Below are positions 1 to 6,531 of a stretch of 11,150 nt of DNA, piece after piece. Location: NCBI GenBank assembly GCA_030039575.1, contig JASHVH010000284.1:1-11150 (forward strand), given 5' to 3'. Below the pieces are notes generated by a model. It saw only the letters and a program-made list of their open reading frames with translations. It searched no databases and was not told the DNA's origin. Both the position numbers and the translations under genes were made by a program. Positions within the stretch are counted from its first letter, which is position 1; each line of letters starts with the position of its first letter. This DNA is from Acidimicrobiales bacterium. Lineage in GTDB: Bacteria; Actinomycetota; Acidimicrobiia; Acidimicrobiales; Palsa-688.

Positions 1-1087
1 GGGCGATGGTGGTGGCCGTCGTCGTCGGCGGCCGCGTGGTCGTAGAAGTGGTCGTCGGTACGCCGGCGGACGTGCTCGTAGTCGAGGGTGCCACGGTCGT
101 GGTGGTAGTCGGCGCCACCGTCGTTGTCGCCGCTGCTACTGGCACCTCCGGCTGGGCCGCGGAGATGACAGTGGCCGAAGGCGCGGTGGTGGCGGGCTGG
201 GTGCTCGGGCTGGTCGGGCCCCGCAGGGCGGGGTGCTTTGCTGCCGCGGCGGCCCTCGTACCGGCCCCCGTACTGGCCCCCGCATTGGCGCCGGGCGGGG
301 AACGCCGCGCCACCGTGACCGGGGTGGCCCGCGGGAGCTGGTCGATGCTCTCGAGCAGGGCCTTTTCTTCTTCCGCCTGCACTTCTTCTTGTTGCCTTTC
401 CACCTCGGCTACCGCCAGGGCCAGGTCGCCCTTGACGCCGGCCAGGGTCCCTTTCAACGAAGCCTGCTGCTCGGACGCGGCGGCGCGGTCGGCAGTGAGC
501 TGGCGTGTGGCCGCTCGCACGGATGCTCGTTGCTTCGACAACTCGGAAAACACGGACTTGTCCCGGGCCAGCGCCGCTCTGTAGTCCTTTAATGCCATCT
601 GCTGACGCTGGGCGACGGCCTCGGCGTAGGCTGCGGCCACCACCAGGCCGGCGCCCTGGACGGTCCCCGGGCTGTAAGAAAAAGCGCCGCCCTCGGTGTA
701 GGCCGCCACAGCCTGGTCGACGAGAAGGCCTCGGGCATTGAACACGTCCTTAATGGCCAACGTCGATGCCAAGCGAGTGGCCCGCAACTGGCTGTCCAGT
801 TGCCCCGACCTCACCGCCTCCGCGTCGGCTCGCTCGGCGTACTTCGCCAGCAGGAGCCCTTCGGCCTGGATCTGGGCTGAGATCTGGCCCGCCCTGGCCC
901 GGTCGGCGGCGACGCGCTGGTTGGCGCTGGCCAGACCGGCTGCGGCAGGCGGTGCGGTCGTGGTCGTAGCCGCCTGCGCATCACGGATGGGAAGGGCCGA
1001 CCAGGCCAGCAGCCCGGCCAGGCCGAGGGCGAACGCCGGCCGGCCGGCCACAGCGGCAACCGAAGTGGCTGGGCCGGACCGTCTCAA
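1..1087 (-). CDS. Secreted coiled-coil protein with Thr/Pro-rich linker (C-terminus beyond window)
   Basis: The reverse strand is open for 362 codons from an in-frame TGA just upstream to the window edge, so only the N-terminal part is seen. Numbered from TTG at 1087-1085, residues 1-39 form a signal peptide: an RR-containing n-region, a Leu/Ala/Gly core at about 19-31, and an AQA cleavage site at 37-39. Residues about 55-135 and 150-250 are Ala/Gln/Glu/Arg-rich and predicted coiled coil, separated by a Gly-rich break near 133-147. From about 260 the chain is low-complexity, and residues 319-362 are dominated by Thr runs. This order (signal, coiled coil, Thr/Pro linker) is common in actinobacterial cell-wall hydrolases with NlpC/P60 or M23 domains, but the catalytic domain, if any, is off-window, so that role is inference. 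The start is uncertain: AGAGGA directly abuts the TTG, and a GTG at 1051-1049 would still leave a good signal peptide. A 10-bp palindrome (1098-1107) lies just upstream. Confidence 0.75.
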   Translation of the reverse strand, partial: MRRSGPATSVAAVAGRPAFALGLAGLLAWSALPIRDAQAATTTTAPPAAAGLASANQRVAADRARAGQISAQIQAEGLLLAKYAERADAEAVRSGQLDSQLRATRLASTLAIKDVFNARGLLVDQAVAAYTEGGAFSYSPGTVQGAGLVVAAAYAEAVAQRQQMALKDYRAALARDKSVFSELSKQRASVRAATRQLTADRAAASEQQASLKGTLAGVKGDLALAVAEVERQQEEVQAEEEKALLESIDQLPRATPVTVARRSPPGANAGASTGAGTRAAAAAKHPALRGPTSPSTQPATTAPSATVISAAQPEVPVAAATTTVAPTTTTTVAPSTTSTSAGVPTTTSTTTRPPTTTATTIA

Positions 1088-1201
1088 TCCTCTAAGAGAG
1101 CTAGCTCAGCCAACGCCGTCCTGCCCCTCTTCGTCCTCACAAATCACTCTAACAACTCTGGTAACAGGCGTCACTAGACCCAAAGTGGGCCGGTCCGGGC
1201 T

Positions 1202-1221
1202 GGGCTGGCTCGGGCCAGCCC
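1202..1221. promoter_or_regulatory. Perfect 8-bp stem hairpin upstream of fumC
   Basis: GGGCTGGC at 1202-1209 pairs perfectly with GCCAGCCC at 1214-1221 around a TCGG loop, in the divergent spacer 42 bp before the fumC ATG. No T-run follows on either strand, so a classical intrinsic terminator is unlikely. It could be an operator-like dyad or an RNA hairpin. GC-rich DNA yields such stems by chance, so function is unproven. Confidence 0.35.
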
Positions 1222-1250
1222 GCCTGCACGACTGCCCCTGCCGGCACTAC

Positions 1251-1256
1251 TAGGTT
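1251..1256 (+). promoter_or_regulatory. Candidate -10 element for a leaderless fumC transcript
   Basis: TAGGTT fits the TANNNT pattern of actinobacterial -10 boxes and ends 7 nt before the fumC ATG at 1264. That would place the transcription start at or next to the A of ATG. The GGAG that directly abuts the ATG is too close to act as a Shine-Dalgarno site, which favours leaderless initiation. I see no convincing -35 box. Confidence 0.25.
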
Positions 1257-1263
1257 GCAGGAG

Positions 1264-2688
1264 ATGACCGCTCCTGAACCCACAGCACAACCTGAGGGCA
1301 GCCAGGGCGAGGCCTACCGGGTTGAGCACGATTCGATGGGCGAGGTGAGGGTCCCGTTGGCCGCCAAGTGGCAGGCTCAGACCCAGCGTGCGGTAGAGAA
1401 CTTCCCCGTCTCGGGCCGCCAAATCGACCGCTCTCTGATCCGTGCCCTGGCCCTGCTCAAGAAAGCCGCTGCCCTCGAGAACGCGGAGCTCGGGGTGATC
1501 AGCCCACAGGTCGCCGGGGCCATCGCCGGCGCGGCCGCCGAGGTGGCAGAAGGCCGGTGGGATGCCGAGTTCCCGGTCGACGTGTTCCAGACGGGTTCGG
1601 GCACTTCCTCCAATATGAACATGAACGAGGTCCTGGCCACTATCGCCTCCGGACGGCTGGGCGAACCCGTCCACCCGAACGACCAGGTAAACGCGTCCCA
1701 GTCGTCCAACGACATGTTCCCGTCGGCTATCCATGTGGCGGCGACGAGCGAGATCTCGGCTTCGCTGGTCCCTGCCTTGAGGCACCTGGCCGAGGCCCTG
1801 CGCCAGAAATCAGCAGAGTTCTCGACTGTGGTGAAGGCCGGGCGCACACACCTCATGGATGCCACCCCCGTTACCCTCGGCCAGGAGTTCGGCGGGTACG
1901 CAACGGCGGTGGAGCACGGGGTCGACCGCCTGGTTGCCTGCCTCCCGAGGGTCGGCGAACTGCCGCTCGGCGGCACGGCGGTCGGGACGGGGCTCAACGC
2001 CCCGCCCGGTTTTGCCCAGGGCACCATAAAAAAGCTCGCCGCGGAACTCACCCTTCCGCTGACGGAGGCCCGCGACCATTTCGAAGCGCAAGGGTCGCGC
2101 GACGCACTGGTGGAAGCATCTGGCGCGGCGCGGACAGTTGCGGTCTCGCTGTACAAATGCGCCACTGATATCCGGTGGATGGGCAGCGGCCCGCGCGCCG
2201 GGTTGGCCGAGTTGCGCATCCCCGATCTGCAACCCGGCAGTTCGATAATGCCCGGGAAGGTCAACCCGGTCATCCCGGAAGCGGTTTCACAGGTGGTGGC
2301 CCAGGTAGTCGGCAACGATGCCGCCGTGGCGTTCGCCGGCGCGGCCGGGAATTTCGAACTGAACGTAATGCTGCCCGTTATGGCCCGGAACCTGCTGGAG
2401 TCCTTGCGCCTGCTGGCCAACGTCAGCCGGCTCCTGGCCGACCGCTGCGTTGCCGGTCTCGAAGCTGACGCGGAGCGGTGCCGGACCTATGCCCTGTCCT
2501 CGCCCGCTATAGCCACGGCGCTTAACCCCTATATCGGTTACGAAAAGGCGGCCGAGGTGGTAAAACGAGCCGTGGCTGAGGGCCGGGACCTGCGCACCGT
2601 CGTGCTCGAGATGGGCCTCATGAGCGAAAAAGAAGTCGACACGGCGCTGGACGTCGAGGCCATGACGCGAGGTGGGATCATCAGGTGA
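1264..2688 (+). CDS. fumC: Class II fumarate hydratase
   Basis: Reversibly hydrates fumarate to L-malate in the TCA cycle; cytoplasmic, homotetrameric and iron-independent in this family. The 474-residue product has the full fumarase/aspartase set: [10 protein letters not shown] from about 110, HPND from 137 followed by [12 protein letters not shown] with the catalytic His at 196, and the signature [10 protein letters not shown] at 325-334, which supplies the catalytic-loop Ser. The N-terminal [14 protein letters not shown] block and overall length match actinobacterial fumarases, closely resembling the mycobacterial enzyme from memory. That makes fumarase much likelier than aspartase. ATG at 1264 is preferred over the in-frame TTG at 1255, because family members begin shortly before YRVEHD. 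The stop TGA (2686-2688) overlaps a GTG at 2685 and leads into a tandem repeat joining it to the next gene, so the two are probably co-transcribed. Confidence 0.96.
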   Translation: MTAPEPTAQPEGSQGEAYRVEHDSMGEVRVPLAAKWQAQTQRAVENFPVSGRQIDRSLIRALALLKKAAALENAELGVISPQVAGAIAGAAAEVAEGRWDAEFPVDVFQTGSGTSSNMNMNEVLATIASGRLGEPVHPNDQVNASQSSNDMFPSAIHVAATSEISASLVPALRHLAEALRQKSAEFSTVVKAGRTHLMDATPVTLGQEFGGYATAVEHGVDRLVACLPRVGELPLGGTAVGTGLNAPPGFAQGTIKKLAAELTLPLTEARDHFEAQGSRDALVEASGAARTVAVSLYKCATDIRWMGSGPRAGLAELRIPDLQPGSSIMPGKVNPVIPEAVSQVVAQVVGNDAAVAFAGAAGNFELNVMLPVMARNLLESLRLLANVSRLLADRCVAGLEADAERCRTYALSSPAIATALNPYIGYEKAAEVVKRAVAEGRDLRTVVLEMGLMSEKEVDTALDVEAMTRGGIIR

Positions 2689-2723
2689 CTGGCATCACCG
2701 GGTGACTGGCATTAGCAGGTGAC
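2684..2723 (+). repeat. 17-bp tandem repeat carrying three GTGA stop/start overlaps
   Basis: Units GGTGACTGGCATCACCG (2684-2700) and GGTGACTGGCATTAGCA (2701-2717) are followed by a partial third copy, GGTGAC (2718-2723). Each begins with GTGA, giving GTG codons at 2685, 2702 and 2719 in three different frames. The fumC stop overlaps the first GTG. GTG 2685 reads six codons to TGA 2703-2705, which overlaps GTG 2702. GTG 2702 reads six codons to TGA 2720-2722, which overlaps the start of the next gene. A purine-rich SD-like GAGGTGG (2669-2675) is well spaced for the first GTG, not the last. Confidence 0.85.
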
Positions 2724-3234
2724 GGGGCCTGACCCGGCACCATCGGGCGTGGGTTACAACATTTTCGTGTTATTGCACGTCATTTGCGCGGTGGGGGGGT
2801 TTGGAGCTCTCGTCTACCGGGGTTGGGTGCTCGACCTCGCCAGACGGAGAGGCGAGGCCGCATCGGCCGGGGTGCTTGCGGTTTACGGGCAAGTCTCCCA
2901 GGTCGGAGAAGCACTCATTTACGGCCTGGTTGTCTTTGGGATCGCCGCTATCGCCGTGTCAGGTGACCACGCCCTGTTCCGGAAGCCATGGGTCGTTGCC
3001 GCTCTGGCCGTGTTCGTGGCCATGATGGGTGTGCTGCACGGGCTGGTGAGACCGGCGGAACGGCGCTACCGGCAAGCCATGCTCGAACTGGCGCAGGCGC
3101 CGGCGATGGCCCCGCCTAACCGGCCCCCGCAAATGGCGGAAATGGACGGGCTTTACCGGCGTATCGGCGCCGGGATGGGAGCCTTCAACGTGTTGCTGCT
3201 GGGGGCCCTCTACCTCATGGTCTTCAAGCCGTAG
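2719..3234 (+). CDS. Small four-helix integral membrane protein (DUF2269-like)
   Basis: A 171-residue protein with four hydrophobic segments at about 13-33, 61-81, 90-110 and 149-169, and an Arg-rich loop (RRR at 42-44) after the first. The opening YNIFVLLHV pattern and size resemble the DUF2269 family of predicted membrane proteins. That match is from memory and moderate, and the biochemical role is unknown. The start is GTG 2719, at the third copy of a tandem repeat 30 nt after fumC. A second in-frame GTG at 2749 would still keep all four helices. No Shine-Dalgarno site is suitably spaced for 2719, suggesting coupling to upstream translation. The 3' end overlaps the convergent gene by 11 bp. 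A Pro-rich loop (about 126-138) precedes the last helix. Confidence 0.82.
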   Translation: MTGPDPAPSGVGYNIFVLLHVICAVGGFGALVYRGWVLDLARRRGEAASAGVLAVYGQVSQVGEALIYGLVVFGIAAIAVSGDHALFRKPWVVAALAVFVAMMGVLHGLVRPAERRYRQAMLELAQAPAMAPPNRPPQMAEMDGLYRRIGAGMGAFNVLLLGALYLMVFKP

Positions 3235-4252
3235 AGGCCGGGCTCTCAGCCTGTTGGCCATTTCCCATCCCCAGGACCTGCGCTTCCGTCATGGGTTCGC
3301 CGTCGAAGGACACCTCGACCCGCTGCTCGGGCCGGCGGATGTTTTGCACGGCTTGAGCCGCGAGCGACCTGCGGTCCGCTTCCGTAAGCGGCGGTTGGAT
3401 TAAACCCCGCGGCCATAAGCGCCGGGCCAGGACGACATTTAGCTCGGCCGCATAGACGGTCAGCTGGGTGATGAGGTAGATCCAGGCGAAAAGACCGAGC
3501 ACGATGGCAAAAAGCCCATAAACAGAGCTGTCGTTTTTCAGGTAATGCCCGACGACGAAAGCGCCCAGGGCCTGCAGGACGGTCCACCCGACGCCAGCCA
3601 CCGCCGCACCTGGGGCCAGCTGCCGCATCGGGATTTTGGCGGGTGTGAGCACGTCGAAGGCGAAAAGGTATAGCCCGAAGTTTACGACGGCCGAGGCCGC
3701 TGCGCCGCCGACGGCCAGGAGCATCGAGCCCCCAGCGGCAGGGATGGTGGCGGCCAGGAAAGTGCTAACGGCCAGGCCGACCGCCAGGACGAGGAGGAAA
3801 GCGACACTGCGGGCCAGCCGCTTCAGGTAGTTCGGGCGTTCCGGGCCGGGGAGGTTCCAGACCTGCGACATGGTGAAAATGCCGTTTTGAGCCAGGCCGA
3901 GCGAGCCCCACACGAGGCCCAAGACGGCGATCAGCAGGCTGATGACGCTGTCGCGGTGGAGAGCTTTGATGTTTCTCTCAAGGTCTGTGCCGATAATTGG
4001 GAACTGGCCGAAGGTCGAGTTGAGCACCTGCTTCTCGAGCGTTGGGTGTCCGGCGAGCACGATGCCGAGGATCGTCACCAACAACAAGAGGAGGACGAAG
4101 ACCGACCCGAAGGCGGTATAGGCGAGGTTGGACACGAGGGTACTGGCGTTGTCGTCGCCAAATTTCTTGATAACGCCGTAAAGGAACGCAGTAGCCGTGT
4201 GGCTCTGCTGGAACTTGTCGACCCTGCGCAGGGTACGCTCAAAGACGTTCAC
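3224..4252 (-). CDS. YihY/BrkB-family integral membrane protein
   Basis: A 342-residue inner-membrane protein with six predicted helices at about 46-67, 103-126, 147-169, 177-199, 210-234 and 245-270. Two regions match the YihY/BrkB (formerly 'ribonuclease BN') family: SNLAYTAFGSVFVLLLLLV in the first helix and VYGLF followed by the YAAELNVVLARR region at the end of the last. The function of the family is not established; BrkB was linked to serum resistance in Bordetella, and transport has been suggested. Residues after about 285 form a charged cytoplasmic tail. The start is GTG 4252-4250, backed by a consensus AGGAGG six nt upstream, the best ribosome-binding site in the window. It is transcribed alone, divergent from argJ, and its last 11 bp overlap the 3' end of the 2719 gene on the other strand. 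Confidence 0.92.
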   Translation of the reverse strand: MNVFERTLRRVDKFQQSHTATAFLYGVIKKFGDDNASTLVSNLAYTAFGSVFVLLLLLVTILGIVLAGHPTLEKQVLNSTFGQFPIIGTDLERNIKALHRDSVISLLIAVLGLVWGSLGLAQNGIFTMSQVWNLPGPERPNYLKRLARSVAFLLVLAVGLAVSTFLAATIPAAGGSMLLAVGGAAASAVVNFGLYLFAFDVLTPAKIPMRQLAPGAAVAGVGWTVLQALGAFVVGHYLKNDSSVYGLFAIVLGLFAWIYLITQLTVYAAELNVVLARRLWPRGLIQPPLTEADRRSLAAQAVQNIRRPEQRVEVSFDGEPMTEAQVLGMGNGQQAESPASTA

Positions 4253-4258
4253 AGACTG

Positions 4259-4264
4259 CCTCCT
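4259..4264 (-). promoter_or_regulatory. Consensus Shine-Dalgarno for the YihY/BrkB gene
   Basis: The reverse strand reads AGGAGG six nt before the GTG start at 4252. This fixes the non-ATG start and rules out a longer N-terminus. Confidence 0.8.
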
Positions 4265-4398
4265 GCCGCCGGACCAGCGTTGCGTGCGCGAGCCGACTAT
4301 TTCGTCTCACGGACCATTCCTTCCCGCCCCCGCCCGGGAACATGCTTCCAGGGACGCCCACAACCCAACCCGCGCGGGAGCAGCCCGGTCTTGCTGAT

Positions 4399-4422
4399 GG
4401 CCTGTCTCGCTTCATACAGGCC
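4399..4422. promoter_or_regulatory. Perfect 7-bp dyad GGCCTGT-N10-ACAGGCC upstream of argJ
   Basis: GGCCTGT (4399-4405) and ACAGGCC (4416-4422) are exact reverse complements separated by 10 bp, in the 278-bp divergent spacer between the YihY/BrkB gene and argJ, 108 bp before the argJ ATG. The size suits a dimeric regulator operator or an RNA hairpin. It does not resemble the ARG box. The spacer otherwise shows nothing I recognise beyond the SD of the YihY/BrkB gene. Confidence 0.35.
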
Positions 4423-4530
4423 TCGACCTGGCCAATCGCCGGGTGACAGGATCGCCAGCCAGCGGCAAGAAGTGCAGCGAGCCTGGCGGACGCCGGTGGA
4501 GCCGCTTCAAGAGCGCGATCATTGGTAGCC

Positions 4531-5727
4531 ATGCGCGACGAGCCCGTACACGATCAGCCGGGAGTGAAGACGGGGGACGCCGTGGAGGCGCCCCTCGGGT
4601 TTGTGACCTACGCCGCAAACGCCGGCATCAAGGACGAGGACCTGGATCTTTCAATCGTAGCCAGCCAAATGCCCTGCGTGGCTGCCGGAGTGTTCACTCA
4701 GTCCCGTTTCGCCGGGCCCAGCGTCGTGCTCTGCCGCCGGCACCTCGAGAACGGTTCACCGCGGGCCATTGTCACCATCTCCAACAACGCCAATGTCGCC
4801 ACAGGCGCCCAGGGCGAACGGGACGCGGCAGAACTTGCTGCTCTGGCCGCGAAGGTGATCGGTTCCGACGCCGCCGACGTCCTTGTTGCCTCCACCGGCG
4901 TCATCGGGCGGCCCTACCCAATGGAACGGATCCGCGGCCACTTTCAAGGTGTGCGGATGCCGCAGACGGCCGACTTCCCATCGGTGGCGAGAGCCATCAT
5001 GACAACGGACACGGTCCCCAAACTGGCCAGCACTCGGGTTGGTGGGGCCACTGTTACCGCGGTGGCGAAGGGGGCCGGCATGATCGAGCCCAACATGGCC
5101 ACGCTCCTCGGCTACGTGGTCACGGACGCGGCCATCCCGCGCGACGAAATGGAGGGCGTCTTCAAACGAGTTGTCGACGTCACGTTCAACTCCCTGTCCA
5201 TCGACACCGACACGTCCACTTCAGACACCGTGCTGCTGCTGGCCAACGGTGCCGCCGGGCCAGTCGGGAAAGGCGAGTTCGCAGCCGCCCTCGGCCGTGT
5301 GTGCGGTTCTCTTGTGCTGCAGTTGGCAGCAGACGGCGAGGGGGCCAGCAAAGTGATCAAAGTCACAGTGGGCTCGGCGCGCGACTACGCCCAGGCCAAA
5401 AGGGTGGCCAAGGCGGTCGTCAATTCGCCCCTGGTGAAGAGCGCGGTGCACGGTGCCGACCCGAACTGGGGAAGGGTAATAATGGCCATCGGAAAATGTT
5501 CAGACGACACCGACATCCTTCCCGAGGCCGTGCGCGTGAGCTTTGGCGACCTGGAGGTCTACCCCGGCCCTCTGGCGCGGGAGGGTCTGGGGCAACTGTC
5601 CGAAGTCATGAGCTCTGATATGGTGCACATCGTTATAGCCCTCGGGGTCGGCGAGGCCACGGCGACAGTCTGGGGCTGCGACCTTTCCGCCGAGTACGTG
5701 CGCATCAACGCTGATTACACCACTTGA
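4531..5727 (+). CDS. argJ: ArgJ/ornithine acetyltransferase family enzyme, OAT2-like
   Basis: Family members transfer the acetyl group of N-acetylornithine to glutamate (and, when bifunctional, use acetyl-CoA), in arginine biosynthesis. The 398-residue product is a complete Ntn-fold, self-cleaving enzyme: the KGAGMIEPNMATLLGY segment carries the cleavage site and nucleophile Thr191, STG at 121-123 supplies the oxyanion-hole Thr-Gly, and DGEGA, HGADPNWGR and the C-terminal YVRINADYTT are all present. Several segments (SRFAGPSVVLCR, NNANVATG instead of the usual GNANACTG, DTDTSTSDT, IGKCSDDTDI) look closer, from memory, to Streptomyces clavuligerus OAT2 than to canonical ArgJ. No argC, argB, argD or argF is adjacent. 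ATG 4531 was chosen; an in-frame TTG at 4522 with a weak AAGAG eight nt upstream is possible. The next gene begins 4 bp after the stop, implying an operon. The symbol reflects the family; its role in arginine synthesis is not proven by context. Confidence 0.93.
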   Translation: MRDEPVHDQPGVKTGDAVEAPLGFVTYAANAGIKDEDLDLSIVASQMPCVAAGVFTQSRFAGPSVVLCRRHLENGSPRAIVTISNNANVATGAQGERDAAELAALAAKVIGSDAADVLVASTGVIGRPYPMERIRGHFQGVRMPQTADFPSVARAIMTTDTVPKLASTRVGGATVTAVAKGAGMIEPNMATLLGYVVTDAAIPRDEMEGVFKRVVDVTFNSLSIDTDTSTSDTVLLLANGAAGPVGKGEFAAALGRVCGSLVLQLAADGEGASKVIKVTVGSARDYAQAKRVAKAVVNSPLVKSAVHGADPNWGRVIMAIGKCSDDTDILPEAVRVSFGDLEVYPGPLAREGLGQLSEVMSSDMVHIVIALGVGEATATVWGCDLSAEYVRINADYTT

Positions 5728-5731
5728 GACG

Positions 5732-6439
5732 ATGAGCGTGCACCCCTTGGAGCAGTTGCGCTACATAGCCAGACAGTGGGAAAACGGGGACGACTTCCCC
5801 GCCCAGGAGATAGCGGGCGTCCTCGCCGAGCTGGCAGACGAAAACCCGGCCAGCCTGCTACAGGCCTGCCGCCGGCTGATCGAGTACTACCCATCCACGG
5901 GGGCGGCCTGGTGGCTGTCCGCTCGAGCGCTGAGCGCGGCCGGCGATGTGGACGGGATCTGGGAGGCAGCCGAGGAGCTTTCGTCCGATCCCACCGCCGA
6001 GTTGTGCGCGCAGGCGCTCCCGGCCGATGCGAGGGTGGCGTTCCCCGCTCCGGCGCCGAACGTGACGCGGGCGCTGCGCCAACGCAAGGACGTCGAGGTC
6101 GCGCACCAGACCTCCCGGCGGACCGACCTGCTCCTCCTACGCGCCCGGGCCGCCGGCCCGGCTGGATTGCTCTTCGCTCGCAGCTCCAGCGGCCCGCTTG
6201 CGGCCGCCGCCCAATCAGACGTCCCCGTCTGGGCGGTGGTCGAGCGGGGGACGCTCCTCCCCGAGCCGCTCTGGCAACAGCTGCTCGACCGGGTGCTCAA
6301 AGGCGGGGTGGCGGTCGAAGTGGCCAATGCGGACGACCTGGCTGCGGTCGTGAGCGAACACGGCCGCGAGGAGCCCGAGGAGGGCCTGTCCAAGCCCACC
6401 TGCGCGCCCGTAGCCGAGCTGCTCGGCTGGAAAGGGTGA
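5732..6439 (+). CDS. Conserved-looking protein of unknown function, possible IF-2B-like C-terminal fold
   Basis: A 235-residue soluble protein starting 4 bp after the argJ stop, so very likely co-translated. Residues 1-100 are helical; a CRRL/YYPSTGAAWWLSARAL stretch (46-67) followed by DPTAELCAQALP (86-97) recalls actinobacterial proteins I remember as eIF2B-alpha/IF-2B-like. Residues 130-190 look like alternating beta-alpha units: TDLLLLRARAAGPAG, then DVPVWAVVERGTLLP, then an amphipathic helix. That would fit a small Rossmann-type half domain. The visible length is short for a complete IF-2B protein (about 300 residues), so the central nucleotide-binding part may be reduced. No catalytic residue can be assigned, and the family link is tentative. 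There is no signal peptide or membrane segment. The only obvious functional hint is linkage to argJ. Confidence 0.8.
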   Translation: MSVHPLEQLRYIARQWENGDDFPAQEIAGVLAELADENPASLLQACRRLIEYYPSTGAAWWLSARALSAAGDVDGIWEAAEELSSDPTAELCAQALPADARVAFPAPAPNVTRALRQRKDVEVAHQTSRRTDLLLLRARAAGPAGLLFARSSSGPLAAAAQSDVPVWAVVERGTLLPEPLWQQLLDRVLKGGVAVEVANADDLAAVVSEHGREEPEEGLSKPTCAPVAELLGWKG

Positions 6440-6458
6440 ACTTGGGAGCGCCCTGTAA

Positions 6459-6487
6459 CCGAGGCGTAACCTAAAGTTCTGCCTCGG
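6459..6487. terminator. Possible bidirectional terminator hairpin between convergent genes
   Basis: CCGAGGC (6459-6465) pairs perfectly with GCCTCGG (6481-6487) across a 15-nt AT-richer loop, in the 92-bp gap between the stops of two converging genes. Location supports termination from both sides. There is no clear T-run, only GGTTTGCC downstream on the plus strand, so it would be a weak or atypical terminator. Confidence 0.4.
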
Positions 6488-6531
6488 CCCGGTTTGCCTT
6501 CACGCCGGCTTCAAGGGCGGCTCGTAGACCG

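Noticed and set aside
1036..1050. CCGG tandem run as a phase-variable repeat
   Set aside because: Only about three and a half copies of a 4-bp unit, common in GC-rich DNA, inside the signal peptide region. There is no other evidence of phase variation.
6..1253. Plus-strand open frames at 6-584, 233-592 and 738-1253 that look like Val/Ala-rich proteins
   Set aside because: They are antisense to the reverse-strand coiled-coil gene; the Val runs are complements of its Thr codons. The reverse frame gives a signal peptide, coiled coil and linker in a sensible order.
1088..1254. Possible riboswitch (for example c-di-AMP type) upstream of the secreted coiled-coil gene
   Set aside because: Considered because such elements precede actinobacterial wall hydrolases, but the space is only 167 bp shared by two divergent genes and I could not match the conserved core.
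1377..2420. 347-codon reverse-strand open frame opposite fumC
   Set aside because: Entirely inside an unmistakable fumarase gene. The composition is Ser/Arg/Ala-rich with no family resemblance, as expected for an antisense frame of GC-rich coding DNA.
4443..5618. 391-codon plus-strand open frame overlapping argJ in another frame
   Set aside because: An Arg/Gly/His-rich shadow of argJ. The argJ frame contains all catalytic motifs and this one contains none.
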